In this document: in pieces, positions 18,856 through 27,918 of the stretch
Numbering within the stretch: the stretch's first letter is position 1
How the letters are laid out: every line of letters begins with the position of its first letter
Assembly: GCA_015075305.1 (NCBI GenBank)
Contig: JABTUS010000013.1
Coordinates: 1-50,384, forward strand
DNA from: Opitutaceae bacterium
Lineage (GTDB): Bacteria > Verrucomicrobiota > Verrucomicrobiia > Opitutales > Opitutaceae
Direction of reading: 5' to 3'
DNA length: 50,384 bases
Notes under the pieces: generated by a model
What the model was told of the DNA's origin: nothing
Databases searched by the model: none
The model's input: the letters and a program-made list of their open reading frames with translations, nothing else
Position numbers and translations under genes: made by a program

Positions 18856-21195
18856 TCAGAATCTCCGCTCAAGGGAGAACACAACCCGTCGCGGCGACGT
18901 TCCGCTGTTTGCCGTGCCCGTGACGACGCGCTGATCCAGGACGTTCTGCACGCGAAACTGCGCATCCCAGGATCCCCTTCCCTGCTTGCGCAGAACTCGC
19001 ACGCCAACATCCCAGCGCAGGCTGCCGCTCTGCAGCACGATGTTGTCGGGGTTGAGCACCACATCATCGGTGTAGCCAAAGGCATTCTGGAAGTAAACCG
19101 ACCAGACCGGGCTTCTGTAGCCAAGATAGCTGCCCATGAAATTCAGGCGCACAGGCGTGTCCCCGCGCTGCCTCCGCTTCACGACCGTCTGATCGGACTG
19201 GACGGCGAATATCGCAGTGTGCGCAAACGCACCCGACGCATAGAACGAGAGCCTGTCCGTCGGCGCCCCCGACAACTCGAACTCCACCCCCTCCGCCGTG
19301 GAACTCGGATCCACCACGTTCTCGCGCCAGTTGTACAACGGGCTCAGCTCGTCATTGCGGTTGGTGCGGAAATTCACCGAGCGGATGTCGCTTCCCTCGA
19401 GAATCTTGTAGTAGGAGACATTGAAGGTGTACTTGCCGCCAAACAGCTCCGACTTGATGCCGATCTCATCGAGCTCCACCGTGCGCGATGCCGCGACCCG
19501 CGCCGCGGGATCCCGGCCCGCCACTCCAAACGTTCCCTCGGGATAGCGGAGCACATTCCGCTCCGGATCCTGTTGCTCCGCATGGACCGCAAAGAGATTG
19601 GCCCCGGAGAACAGCCGGTATCCGGCGCCGACCCGCCAGGTTTTGTCCGTTGGCTCCGGGCGCGACGCCGTGAAGCTGTTGTTCATCAAATTGTGGATGT
19701 CCTCCTCGATCTTGTCATAGCGCCATCCTCCGGTGACCTGCAGGCGATCCTCCCATGCTTTCACGGTGTGCTGCACATAGAACGACGTCTCCTCAACGTC
19801 CCGCGTCTCCTCCGTCGAGACCCTCTGCGCCGGCAGATCGCTCCGCTTCAGGTTGAGAAAGGCACTGTTGTCGAGTATGCGAAAAATGCCGCCCGTATTG
19901 GCGCGCTTGAACCGGTCAAAAATGTCGCGCTTCGTGTATTCATATCCCACGAGAGTCTGGTGCGACATCTTCGCAAAATTGTATTCCATCAGGAAATCGC
20001 CCTGGTAGGACACAAATTCGGTGTCGCGCTCCGTGGTGTCGTGCCGCAGCGCCATGGTCCAGTCGATCGGCGGACCGAGCGGATTGGCCGGGTCGAAGAT
20101 GTAGTTCCCGAATCCGCGCAGGCGCGTCAGCTCGCGGTCAACCTCTGTCTTCACCCAGAGGACGCCCTGCCGGGTCGAAAGCCAGTCGTTGAACTTGTGG
20201 TTGACCTGGGTCAGCACTTCGTAGTCCTGCGCATCGGGCTTGACCCACGATGCCGTCTGGGGCGTGTCCTGCGGCAGCATGCGCGTCTTGTGAAGCGCAC
20301 CGTCCTGCGGAAAGGTCCGGAAGACCTGTCCGTTCGGCGCCCGGTAGAAGAACTGCATTTCATCCTGGATCTCGAAAAACTCCGCCGACGGCGTCCGGCC
20401 TGACTGCAGCGTTCCCTCGACCAGCAGGTCCGTCCGGTCCGTGAGCTGCACATGGACGGAGGGGAAGAACGCAAACGTGTCATAGCGTTCGTTGGGAAGG
20501 TAGATCTCGCCGCCCGTGTAGGAGGCTATCGCCCGGTAGAGCACCCGCCCGTCGGAGGTGAGCGGTCCGGTGCTGTCGAGCACGCTCTTGTTGTAGCTGA
20601 AGTCGTCGATCGTGAAGCTCACGGAATTCATCCGCTTCTTCTGCGGCTTCTTGGTGACCAGATTCACGACGCCCCCCGCCTCGCCACGCCCCGTGGTCGC
20701 CGAGCCGAGCCCCTTGATCACCTCAATGCGGTCGATGTTGGCCATGTCCTTTCGGAACTGCATCGACTGGCCGGAGGTGTAGCGGAAGCTGTTTCTGAAC
20801 TGGCTGAAGACATCGATCGACCGGACCTGAAACTGGTCCTGTCCGCCATTGCGCACCGTGACGCCCGGGAGAAACGCAACGGCCTCGCCCAGTGTCGGCG
20901 CCGCCAGTTCCTTGATCATGCGCTCGCTCGCAATGTTGACCGTCTGCGGGATGTCCCGCAAAGGCGTGTTCAGGCGCGTGACCGACGTCGCCGATGTCAC
21001 GCCATAGCCGCTGGCGTCCTCCTTCGCTTCAACCGAGAAGGGCGTCAGGGTGATCACATCCTTGTCGTCGGGTGCGGTGCTTGAAACAGTCTGTGCGGCG
21101 GCTTCTCCGGCGATCGCCGGCAGCACGGCGAGAAGGAGGGTCCGCAGGATTTTTGCGCGGGATATTCCATTCCCGTATGAGGTGTGCGATTTCAT
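18856..21195 (-). CDS. TonB-dependent outer-membrane receptor
   Basis: A 779-residue receptor. It has a signal peptide (about residues 1-35, AVLPAIAGEAAAQ), a short TonB-box-like region (ITLTPFSVEA near 50), a plug domain containing TLGEAVAFLPGVTVRNGGQDQFQVRS and IDRIEVIKGLGSATTGRGEAGGVVNLVTK, and a 22-strand-type barrel ending in RVVFSLERRF with the terminal Phe. The sequence resembles siderophore-type (FhuE/FpvA-like) receptors, but its context (LacI operator, sugar-acid genes) argues for uptake of an oligosaccharide or sugar acid. The ATG at 21195 is chosen because it starts the signal peptide; the frame is open 24 codons further. It is the first gene of an operon running to the aldolase and is divergent from lacI across a 123-base control region with a palindromic operator. 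Confidence 0.9.
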   Translation of the reverse strand: MKSHTSYGNGISRAKILRTLLLAVLPAIAGEAAAQTVSSTAPDDKDVITLTPFSVEAKEDASGYGVTSATSVTRLNTPLRDIPQTVNIASERMIKELAAPTLGEAVAFLPGVTVRNGGQDQFQVRSIDVFSQFRNSFRYTSGQSMQFRKDMANIDRIEVIKGLGSATTGRGEAGGVVNLVTKKPQKKRMNSVSFTIDDFSYNKSVLDSTGPLTSDGRVLYRAIASYTGGEIYLPNERYDTFAFFPSVHVQLTDRTDLLVEGTLQSGRTPSAEFFEIQDEMQFFYRAPNGQVFRTFPQDGALHKTRMLPQDTPQTASWVKPDAQDYEVLTQVNHKFNDWLSTRQGVLWVKTEVDRELTRLRGFGNYIFDPANPLGPPIDWTMALRHDTTERDTEFVSYQGDFLMEYNFAKMSHQTLVGYEYTKRDIFDRFKRANTGGIFRILDNSAFLNLKRSDLPAQRVSTEETRDVEETSFYVQHTVKAWEDRLQVTGGWRYDKIEEDIHNLMNNSFTASRPEPTDKTWRVGAGYRLFSGANLFAVHAEQQDPERNVLRYPEGTFGVAGRDPAARVAASRTVELDEIGIKSELFGGKYTFNVSYYKILEGSDIRSVNFRTNRNDELSPLYNWRENVVDPSSTAEGVEFELSGAPTDRLSFYASGAFAHTAIFAVQSDQTVVKRRQRGDTPVRLNFMGSYLGYRSPVWSVYFQNAFGYTDDVVLNPDNIVLQSGSLRWDVGVRVLRKQGRGSWDAQFRVQNVLDQRVVTGTANSGTSPRRVVFSLERRF

Positions 21196-21302
21196 GGGGT
21201 TGCAGTGGTTTGCGGTCGCGCGATCCAGTCCGGCCATCGGACGGGGATCGCTGTGGCACGCATCCATGCGAATGCGCGGTTGACGCGCAAACCGGACGAC
21301 GT

Positions 21303-21313
21303 GTTATGATAAC
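21303..21313. promoter_or_regulatory. perfect 11-base palindrome: candidate operator of the LacI-type regulator (site 1)
   Basis: The sequence GTTATGATAAC is a perfect inverted repeat around a central G. It ends 5 bases before the GTG start of lacI and 107 bases upstream of the TonB receptor start. Two other copies (22379 and 27919) share the GTTAT half exactly. Position so close to lacI suggests autorepression, and the divergent TonB operon would also be controlled. Inference from position and repetition; no binding data. Confidence 0.7.
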
Positions 21314-21318
21314 GTCCA

Positions 21319-22365
21319 GTGAACTCCCGCCCCTCCCGAGCCAGTCTTCATGAGGTCGCCGCCGCCTGCGGCGTTTCGGCCATGACGGTGTCACGAGCCA
21401 TGCGGAACCACCCGAACGTCGCCCCCGCCACGCGACGCCTCATCGTGAACGCCGCAAGAAAGGCGGGGTACGCGCCTGATCCCTACATGGCGCGGCTGAT
21501 GGCCAGGGTCCGCAGCCATCGCCACAAGGATTCCGAGGCGGTCGTCGCCGTGCTGCGCGACTATCACCAGGGCGACGACCTGCTCGACTCCGCCTACCAC
21601 TACGCTCCGCTGCGCGACATCAGCCACCACGCGGCGCGCTACGGCTACCGCGCAGAGGAGTTCCGGCTCGACCGCGCCAAGATGTCCCCGGAACGGCTGC
21701 GCCAGATCCTGGATGCACGCGGCATCGAGGGCCTGATCGTCTCGCCGCAGTCATCCCGGAGCATCGGGCGCGAAATGGACTACTCGGGTTTCGCCGCCGT
21801 GACGCTCGGCTACGGCCTTCCCAACCCGGGATTGCATCGCGCAAGCACCAACATGACCCGCGGCATCCTCAAGGCGACCCGCGAACTCGCCGACCGCGGC
21901 TACCGCCGCATCGGCCTCGCCGTGTCCGAATGGATCGACGCCCGCTCCGACCACACCTACACGGGCGCGATGCTCAACCATCAGCGCCTGATCAGGCCCG
22001 CCGACCGGGTGCCGCTCCTGCTCTTTCCCAAGAACAACATCGCCGAGGACAAGCGCTACTTCTGCACCTGGTTCCGCCGCCACCGGCCCGACGTCGTCAT
22101 CTCCTTTGACACCTACGTCCCGGATTGGCTGACAGGGGATCTGGGGCTGAGCATCCCCGGGGACTGCGGATTCGTCGTCCACGACTGGATCGAGCGCTGC
22201 CCGCACCATGCAGGCATCGATCACCGCCGCCCGGACGTCATTGGCGCCGCCATGGACCTCCTGGCGACGCAGCTCCTCAACAACGAGCGGGGTGTGCCGG
22301 CCGTCGCGCGGCAGGTCCTTATCGAGCCCGCGTGGATCGATGGACCCAGCATACGCCCCCGTTGA
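21319..22365 (+). CDS. LacI-family transcriptional regulator of the sugar-acid locus
   Basis: A 348-residue regulator with an N-terminal LacI helix-turn-helix (residues 8-55: ASLHEVAAACGVSAMTVSRA, MRNHPNVAPATRRLIV, AARKAGYAPDPY) and a periplasmic-binding-protein-like effector domain. Translation starts at a GTG at 21319, as no in-frame ATG precedes the helix-turn-helix. The hinge is replaced by the PDPYMARLMARVRSHR type seen in a subgroup of LacI proteins. Candidate operators are found just upstream, downstream before the dehydrogenase operon, and beyond the HUMPS gene. Inferred role: repressor released by a sugar acid or its derivative, regulating the TonB operon, the dgo-like operon and a secreted propeller-like gene. 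Confidence 0.9.
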   Translation: MNSRPSRASLHEVAAACGVSAMTVSRAMRNHPNVAPATRRLIVNAARKAGYAPDPYMARLMARVRSHRHKDSEAVVAVLRDYHQGDDLLDSAYHYAPLRDISHHAARYGYRAEEFRLDRAKMSPERLRQILDARGIEGLIVSPQSSRSIGREMDYSGFAAVTLGYGLPNPGLHRASTNMTRGILKATRELADRGYRRIGLAVSEWIDARSDHTYTGAMLNHQRLIRPADRVPLLLFPKNNIAEDKRYFCTWFRRHRPDVVISFDTYVPDWLTGDLGLSIPGDCGFVVHDWIERCPHHAGIDHRRPDVIGAAMDLLATQLLNNERGVPAVARQVLIEPAWIDGPSIRPR

Positions 22366-22378
22366 AATCGCATCGAAT

Positions 22379-22389
22379 GTTATCATAGC
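22379..22389. promoter_or_regulatory. candidate LacI operator, site 2, upstream of the dehydrogenase-MFS-dgoD-dgoK operon
   Basis: GTTATCATAGC, with flanking T and A giving TGTTATCATAGCA, lies 57 bases before the dehydrogenase ATG. It shares nine of eleven positions with the perfect palindrome at 21303 and, apart from the central base, is identical over 13 bases to the site at 27918-27930. It lies between lacI and the next gene, where the only likely role is promoter control of that operon. Confidence 0.65.
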
Positions 22390-22446
22390 AGCCCCCGGGA
22401 ATTGTCAGGGGCGGCCCGCTGGGAATCATCGTCCACTTTGCATCGT

Positions 22447-23481
22447 ATGCCAAAACACCCCGGCGCCCGGCGCTCCGCTCCCCTCCCACTTGTCCTGGTG
22501 ACATCCGAAACGCGCCGCGAGGAGCTGGCTCCCCTGCGCGGCATCGCCCGGCTGCTCGTTGGTCCCGGCGGCGGCAACACGATGCCCAGGTCCGAGGTCC
22601 TTCGATGGGCCCCAAAAGTTGCGGCCATCATCTGCCGCGGAGAACTGCAGGTGGATGCCGAGATCCTGGAGCGCGCCCCCCACCTGCGCATTGTCGCCAG
22701 TGCGTCGGTCGGAGTCGACAAGCTGGACCTCGCCCGCATGGAACGCCAGGGCGTCTTCGCCACAAATGCGCCGGATTACTTCGTCGAGGCAACGGCCGAC
22801 TACACGCTCGGGGCGATAATATCCCTCCTGCGGCGGCTCAATGAGGCGGATCGCTACGTGCGCCGGGGTCAATGGCGCAGCTTCCAGCCCGGTGCGTGGG
22901 ACGGAGCGCTGCTGCGCGGAAAGGTTCTCGGCCTCGTCGGCTACGGCGCCATCGGCCAGGCGGTCGCACGGCGCGCGGCGGGATTCGGCCTGGAGGTCAT
23001 CCACTACCGGCGCACCCCGTCGCGGGATGCTGGATACACGCCTCTCGAACAGCTCCTGGCCCGATCCGACATTGTGTCCCTCCATGTCCCCTTGAACGAG
23101 GATTCGCGCGCATTGATCGACGAGCAAAGACTCCGGCGGATGAAGCCGGGGGCCTGCCTGGTCAATGTGTCCCGCGGACAGGTTGTTGATGAGCCGGCAC
23201 TGATTTCAGCCCTTGAGTCAGGGCGGCTCGCCGGTGCCGCGCTCGATGTGTTTGCCGACGAGCCTCGCGTGCCGCTGGCATTGCGCCGGCTGCCCAATAC
23301 GCTGCTCACACCTCACATTGGTGGAGGCACGGTGGAAAGCCGCAGACATTCGTCGCTCACCTGCGCGAGGGCTGTTGCGCGAGTCCTCTCTGGACAACGG
23401 CCTGATAATCTCAAGAACAACCCCTCCGCCGGTTCCCTCCGGAAATGGCGCGGCTCCAAACCCTCGGCCAATCCCAAATGA
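22447..23481 (+). CDS. D-isomer-specific 2-hydroxyacid dehydrogenase
   Basis: A 344-residue NAD(P)-dependent dehydrogenase of the D-2-hydroxyacid family. The nucleotide-binding motif is GLVGYGAIGQAVA (GxGxxG at 165-170). The catalytic trio is visible as VSRGQVVDE (Arg243), DVFADEP (Glu272) and TPHIGG (His290). The length and the ASVGVDKLD block fit glyoxylate/hydroxypyruvate or 2-ketogluconate reductases. The ATG at 22447 is chosen because it gives a normal N-terminus; upstream codons run into the operator. It is the first gene of a four-gene plus-strand operon and its stop overlaps the MFS start (ATGA). It may interconvert a keto- and hydroxy-acid feeding dgoD, but the substrate cannot be read from sequence. 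Confidence 0.88.
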   Translation: MPKHPGARRSAPLPLVLVTSETRREELAPLRGIARLLVGPGGGNTMPRSEVLRWAPKVAAIICRGELQVDAEILERAPHLRIVASASVGVDKLDLARMERQGVFATNAPDYFVEATADYTLGAIISLLRRLNEADRYVRRGQWRSFQPGAWDGALLRGKVLGLVGYGAIGQAVARRAAGFGLEVIHYRRTPSRDAGYTPLEQLLARSDIVSLHVPLNEDSRALIDEQRLRRMKPGACLVNVSRGQVVDEPALISALESGRLAGAALDVFADEPRVPLALRRLPNTLLTPHIGGGTVESRRHSSLTCARAVARVLSGQRPDNLKNNPSAGSLRKWRGSKPSANPK

Positions 23482-24779
23482 TGAGCACTTCATCCGTCCA
23501 TGAACCCGAACTCATTCGGAAGATCAGCTTTCGCCTGCTGCCATTCCTGATGCTGCTTTACCTGGTCGCCTACATCGACCGGGCGAACATTTCAGTCGCA
23601 GCACTTCAGATGAACGCCGATCTTGGGTTGAGCGCCCGCATGTATGGACTCGGTGCCGGCCTCTTCTACGTCACCTACATTCTCTTCGAGGTCCCCAGCA
23701 ACATCATCCTGGCCCGCGTGGGCGCGCGACGCTGGATCGCCCGCATCATGCTTACCTGGGGAATGATCGCCGCCGGCATGGCGTTCATCCACACCGCCGG
23801 TCAGCTCTACACGATGCGGCTCCTCCTCGGCGCCGCGGAAGCGGGCTTCACCCCAGGCATCATCTACTACCTGAGCCGCTGGTACCCGTCCCGCCACCGC
23901 GCCGGTGCGCTCTCCTATTTCTACATCGCGGCGGCGCTTGCCTCGGTCGTCGGGCTCCCTCTCTCCGGAGCGCTCCTGGGGCTCGACGGCTGGCATGGCT
24001 TCTCAGGGTGGCGCTGGCTCTATTTTCTCGAGGGAATACCCGCCATGATTCTCGGTGTCGCGGTTTTCTACTACCTGCCTGACCGGCCCTCGAAGGCCCG
24101 ATGGCTTTCACGCGATCAGGCGGACTGGCTGGAAAACACGATCGCGGATGAGTCCGCCGCAGCCCCTGCCGCCAAATCACACGCCGCTGGCTGGCGGCGC
24201 GCCTTCAGCGACAGCCGGGTCTGGCTCCTGAGCCTGTTCTGGCTTCTCCAGGCGTTCGGCACCATCGGTGTTACGCTTTTCCTGCCGCAGATCCTGAAGA
24301 GCCTCTCGAACGCCAGCAATTTTCTGGTGAGCCTCTACTCCGCCCTGCCGTTCATCTTCGCCTGCATTTTCATGTACGTGAACGGCCGGCATTCCGATCG
24401 CACCGGAGAGCGGCGCTGGCATCTGGGACTTCCCCTCATGGTCTCGGGAATCCTGCTGGCCGTGGCAACAACCAGCAGCAACCTCACCTTCGCCTATGTT
24501 CTCCTGGTGCTTGCCGTGGGATTCAACTGGGCCGTGACACCTGTCTTCTGGGCGGTGACCACGGAATACCTGGCAGGCGGCGTTGCCGCGGCGGGGGCCA
24601 TCGCCCTCATCAATTCCGTCGCCAACCTCGCCGGCGTGGGTCTGCCCCCAGCGATGGGCTGGATTCGCGACCACCGCGGGAGCTACCAGCTCGCACTCCT
24701 GCTCATAGCGCTCGCGCTCTTCCTCGGAGGAATCCTCGGTCATGCGCTCGCCGGAAAGAAGCCCGGCTCATCCTGTTGA
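23478..24779 (+). CDS. MFS sugar-acid transporter, anion:cation symporter type
   Basis: A 433-residue major facilitator with 12 predicted membrane helices and a charged central loop (about residues 195-220). YLVAYIDRANISVAALQMN in helix 1 and the FYVTYILFEVPSNIIL region of helix 2 are characteristic of the anion:cation symporter (phthalate permease) family, to which the galactonate transporter DgoT and the glucarate/tartrate transporters belong. The start is one of two consecutive ATGs (23478 or 23481); the first overlaps the dehydrogenase stop. The next gene encodes galactonate dehydratase, so H+-coupled import of a hexonate such as galactonate is likely. Confidence 0.88.
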   Translation: MMSTSSVHEPELIRKISFRLLPFLMLLYLVAYIDRANISVAALQMNADLGLSARMYGLGAGLFYVTYILFEVPSNIILARVGARRWIARIMLTWGMIAAGMAFIHTAGQLYTMRLLLGAAEAGFTPGIIYYLSRWYPSRHRAGALSYFYIAAALASVVGLPLSGALLGLDGWHGFSGWRWLYFLEGIPAMILGVAVFYYLPDRPSKARWLSRDQADWLENTIADESAAAPAAKSHAAGWRRAFSDSRVWLLSLFWLLQAFGTIGVTLFLPQILKSLSNASNFLVSLYSALPFIFACIFMYVNGRHSDRTGERRWHLGLPLMVSGILLAVATTSSNLTFAYVLLVLAVGFNWAVTPVFWAVTTEYLAGGVAAAGAIALINSVANLAGVGLPPAMGWIRDHRGSYQLALLLIALALFLGGILGHALAGKKPGSSC

Positions 24780-24843
24780 TGCCTGCTTCGCTTGTTGAAA
24801 TTCGCGCCTGACACCGCCCTGCTCCCTTTCTGAACAAGACGCC

Positions 24844-25962
24844 ATGAAGATCACACGATTGGAGACTTTCCACGTCCGCCCCCGCTGGCTCCTCGTCCGC
24901 GTGCACACCGACTCCGGACTCAGCGGCTGGGGTGAAGCGACGCTTGAGGCCCGCTCGCTCACCGTGGAAACGATGGTCCGCGAAATGTCCGGCTGGCTGA
25001 TCGGCCAGGACCCGCGCCGCATCGAGCACATCTGGCAGACGCTGCACCGCGGAAGTTTCTATCGCGGCGGCCCCGTCCACGGCTCGGCCATCGCCGGAAT
25101 AGACATCGCACTCTGGGACATCCTTGGAAAGAGCCTCGGGACTCCAGTGCATCAACTGCTGGGCGGACGCGTTCGCGACAGGATCCGCATGTATGCCTGG
25201 ACGGACGCGGGCACCGCCGACGACTACGTCAATTCGGTTCGCGACCTGCGCGACCGCCGGGGTCTGACCGCATTCAAGTACAACGCCACCGGTCAGATGC
25301 GCCCGGTTTCGTCGCTCTCCGCGATTGAGACCGCCGTCACCCGGTTCAAGGACCTGCGGAAACTGGTCGGGCCAGATGTCGACATCGCAGCCGACTTCCA
25401 CGGTCGTCTGACGTTCGCCGATGCCAAACGCCTGATCGGCCGCCTCGAGGAATTTCATCCGCTGTTCATCGAGGAACCCATTCTTCCCGGCGATCCGGAA
25501 GGCATGCGACTGATCGCGGAATCGACCCGGATCCCCATCGCCGCCGGTGAACGCCTTTTCAATCGCTGGGATTTTCAGCCCCTTCTCGATCGCCGCGCGA
25601 TCAGCGTTGCCCAGCCCGACCTCGCACACGCCGGGGGAATTTCCGAGACGCGCCGCATCGCCGCACTCGCCGAATCGCGCGACATACTCGTCGCCCCGCA
25701 CTGCCCGGTCGGCCCGGTCGGCCTGGCCGCATCCCTGCAAATCGACGCGGCCTGCCCCAATTTTCTGATCCAGGAGCACGTCACCCTCGGCGAATCGCTC
25801 CTGACCAAGCCATTCGTGCTCGAAGCCGGATTCCTGAAGGTGCCCGAAGCCCCCGGCCTGGGCGTCGAAATTGATGAAAAGAAACTCGCTGCGGAGAAAT
25901 TTGACGGCGTCTGGCACAATCCTCGATACACCGCCGAGGACAACGCATTTGCGGAGTGGTAG
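24844..25962 (+). CDS. dgoD: D-galactonate dehydratase (enolase superfamily)
   Basis: A 372-residue mandelate racemase/enolase-superfamily dehydratase. It aligns along its whole length with E. coli DgoD as I recall it: LIGQDPRRI, FYRGGPVHGSAIAGID, FIEEPILP, AAGERLF, QPDLAHAGGISE, APHCPVGP, and a C-terminus ending DNAFAEW (DNSVAEW in E. coli). The Mg2+ ligands are Asp184, Glu210 and Glu236, with catalytic His186 and His286, each one residue off the E. coli numbering. The enzyme removes water from D-galactonate to give 2-keto-3-deoxygalactonate. It starts 64 bases after the transporter gene and is followed 3 bases later by dgoK. Function confidence is high by family; a related hexonate as substrate remains possible. 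Confidence 0.93.
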   Translation: MKITRLETFHVRPRWLLVRVHTDSGLSGWGEATLEARSLTVETMVREMSGWLIGQDPRRIEHIWQTLHRGSFYRGGPVHGSAIAGIDIALWDILGKSLGTPVHQLLGGRVRDRIRMYAWTDAGTADDYVNSVRDLRDRRGLTAFKYNATGQMRPVSSLSAIETAVTRFKDLRKLVGPDVDIAADFHGRLTFADAKRLIGRLEEFHPLFIEEPILPGDPEGMRLIAESTRIPIAAGERLFNRWDFQPLLDRRAISVAQPDLAHAGGISETRRIAALAESRDILVAPHCPVGPVGLAASLQIDAACPNFLIQEHVTLGESLLTKPFVLEAGFLKVPEAPGLGVEIDEKKLAAEKFDGVWHNPRYTAEDNAFAEW

Positions 25963-25965
25963 ATC

Positions 25966-26898
25966 ATGAGCACCGGCGATTTGCTGCTCTCGTGCGACTG
26001 GGGTACTTCGAGTTTCCGCCTGCGACTGGTAAGCCGGGGAAACGGCCGCGTTCAGACTGAGCATGCAACGGCAGACGGCGCCCAGCCGATCGCCAGCGCC
26101 AGCCCCAGCGTCACCGCGAGGCGGGCGGCGTTTCGCGCCGTCCTGGCGCATGCGCTCGAAGCGATCGGTGTCGCCCAGCAAAGGAGCATTCCCTTGGTCA
26201 TTTCGGGAATGGCCTGCTCCACCATTGGCTGGCTGCCTCTCGGCTACGCAGGCCTGCCGGCGCATGTCTCCGGCAGCGACTTTGTGACCGGCGACCGCCG
26301 CATCGACGGCCGCAAGGTGAGGTTTGTCTCAGGCCTGCGGGCGGACTGCGATGTCATGCGCGGCGAGGAATGTGAGCTTGCCGGGCTTTTCGCAGCGGGG
26401 CGTCGTCAGGTTCTCGCACGGGACTGCCTGGTCGTGCTTCCGGGCACCCATTCCAAGCATGTTCGCCTGAAAAGGAACCGCATAACCGATTTCGTCACGC
26501 ACCCGACCGGGGAGCTTTTTTCGCTCGCTTTGAAACACAGCACGTTCGGCGGCGCCATGAACGAAAAGTTTTCGCCTCGATCATTTCGCGCGGGCGTCCT
26601 GGCAGCGCGGCAACTGGGCATGGGGCCGGCCCTTTTCAAAGCACGGGCGAGAACCGTTCTGGGGCTCATGCCTCGTGAGCACACCGCAGATTTTCTCAGC
26701 GGCGTGCTGATAGGTTCAGAAATCGTCTGCCTGCCGTCCGGCGTGCCTGTGGTACTCGGTGCAGGCCCCGCGCTCGCTCCCCGCTACCGACTCGCCCTTC
26801 GCACGATCCGGCGGAGGGAGAGTTTCATTCCCATTGAGCCGCGGGAAATGGCGCAGGCGTTGATTCGCGGCCACCTGCAGTTGTCAACGGGCCTGTAG
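25966..26898 (+). CDS. dgoK: 2-keto-3-deoxygalactonokinase
   Basis: A 310-residue sugar-acid kinase of the DgoK family. The N-terminal phosphate-binding strand CDWGTSSFRLRL (residues 10-21) and the later LPGTHSKHVRLKR motif are diagnostic. DgoK phosphorylates 2-keto-3-deoxygalactonate at C6 with ATP. The gene starts 3 bases after the dgoD stop and is the last of the operon. Its presence means the pathway makes 2-keto-3-deoxy-6-phosphogalactonate, whose usual aldolase (DgoA) is not in the window. It converges with the secreted propeller-like gene 19 bases away. Confidence 0.92.
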   Translation: MSTGDLLLSCDWGTSSFRLRLVSRGNGRVQTEHATADGAQPIASASPSVTARRAAFRAVLAHALEAIGVAQQRSIPLVISGMACSTIGWLPLGYAGLPAHVSGSDFVTGDRRIDGRKVRFVSGLRADCDVMRGEECELAGLFAAGRRQVLARDCLVVLPGTHSKHVRLKRNRITDFVTHPTGELFSLALKHSTFGGAMNEKFSPRSFRAGVLAARQLGMGPALFKARARTVLGLMPREHTADFLSGVLIGSEIVCLPSGVPVVLGAGPALAPRYRLALRTIRRRESFIPIEPREMAQALIRGHLQLSTGL

Positions 26899-26917
26899 GA
26901 CCGCGGTCCGGAGCCGA

Positions 26918-27763
26918 CTAGTTGCCCGCCGGTGATGACCGGGAAATCCGGCCGGTGATGACCATTCTCTCCCGCTTGAGGATCATGTGAATCACGCCTG
27001 GCTCAATCGGATCCCACGCAAACGCCTGGCCCTCCGCCGTCACAGGCACCGTGGCGACCCACTTCAGGGTCGATCCCGCATCCGGAAACTCGAGAACACA
27101 AAGCGCCTTCTCATCGTGGCCGGTCACGAAGAGGAAACCACCAGGCCCGATTGCACCGCCCGAAATGCCGAAGCCGCGCTTTCCGAGATAGGCAATCAAA
27201 TCCGGGGGAAACACCCACCCGCGTCCGGTTGGGGCCCAGTCATCGGTGAACTCCGCCAGCCGCGTCCACTCCGGCCCGCGCCCGGGTTCTCCACCGCGTC
27301 CGGCATAGTGGACGAAGCAGGCTATCCAGTGATCGGCCCGCCGGTCGATCCAGGTGAGTGAACCGTCCGTCCGCCCCAGGCTGATCGCCCCGACATGCTT
27401 CAGGGTCGCCGGATTCCAAAGCTCGACCGAGCTCACATGCGGAACACCGGGATAATTGGAATGGGCACCGTGTAGTTGGCCGATAAATACGACACCCGCG
27501 TTGACATGCGTCAGCGGCTGACCCTCCGGACAGCTCCAGGTCGCCACACGCTCACCCGTCGTCTTGCGATACTTGCCGATGTCGTGATTGGAAATGACAT
27601 ACAGGAAATCCTGATCTGCAGCCACGCCCTGCCTTGCCTCGGAAGCCGTGAAGCGCCGGATCTCCTCGAACCGCCACCCGTCCGGCCCGGGTACGCTGTC
27701 GTCCGCCCAGACCACGCTGGAAAGGATTAATGCTGCCGCGAGACTGGAGTGCCAGGGATTCAT
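26918..27763 (-). CDS. secreted beta-propeller-like protein of unknown function
   Basis: A 281-residue protein with a probable signal peptide (MNPWHSSLAAALILSSVVWA, cleavage near residue 20). The mature part has propeller-like repeats: QGVAADQDFLYVISNHDIGKY, TLKHVGAISLGRTDGSLTWID, GFGISGGAIGPGGFLFVTGHD and TVPVTAEGQAFAWDPIEPG. These resemble NHL/quinoprotein-type blades. No catalytic motif is recognised. The ATG at 27763 is chosen for the signal peptide; an upstream extension is out of character. A candidate LacI operator lies 156 bases upstream, tying it to the sugar-acid regulon. It could bind or modify the sugar acid outside the cytoplasm; this is a guess from context. Confidence 0.7.
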   Translation of the reverse strand: MNPWHSSLAAALILSSVVWADDSVPGPDGWRFEEIRRFTASEARQGVAADQDFLYVISNHDIGKYRKTTGERVATWSCPEGQPLTHVNAGVVFIGQLHGAHSNYPGVPHVSSVELWNPATLKHVGAISLGRTDGSLTWIDRRADHWIACFVHYAGRGGEPGRGPEWTRLAEFTDDWAPTGRGWVFPPDLIAYLGKRGFGISGGAIGPGGFLFVTGHDEKALCVLEFPDAGSTLKWVATVPVTAEGQAFAWDPIEPGVIHMILKRERMVITGRISRSSPAGN

Positions 27764-27918
27764 TGCTTTGGAAGGAGGTTGAAGATTTCGGGACGAAGGG
27801 ATGGGGGCGCCAAACATTCGCCAAGGGACCGTGTTTGCATCCTTGAGCCGATGGAAAGCGCCGCACAACTCCGGCTCCATCGTGAAACACCTGTCAACGC
27901 TGGCAACCGGTCTGACAT

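Noticed and set aside
24703-26265. 520-codon minus-strand open frame opposite dgoD
   Set aside because: dgoD has all catalytic residues on the other strand; the shadow frame is not protein-like.
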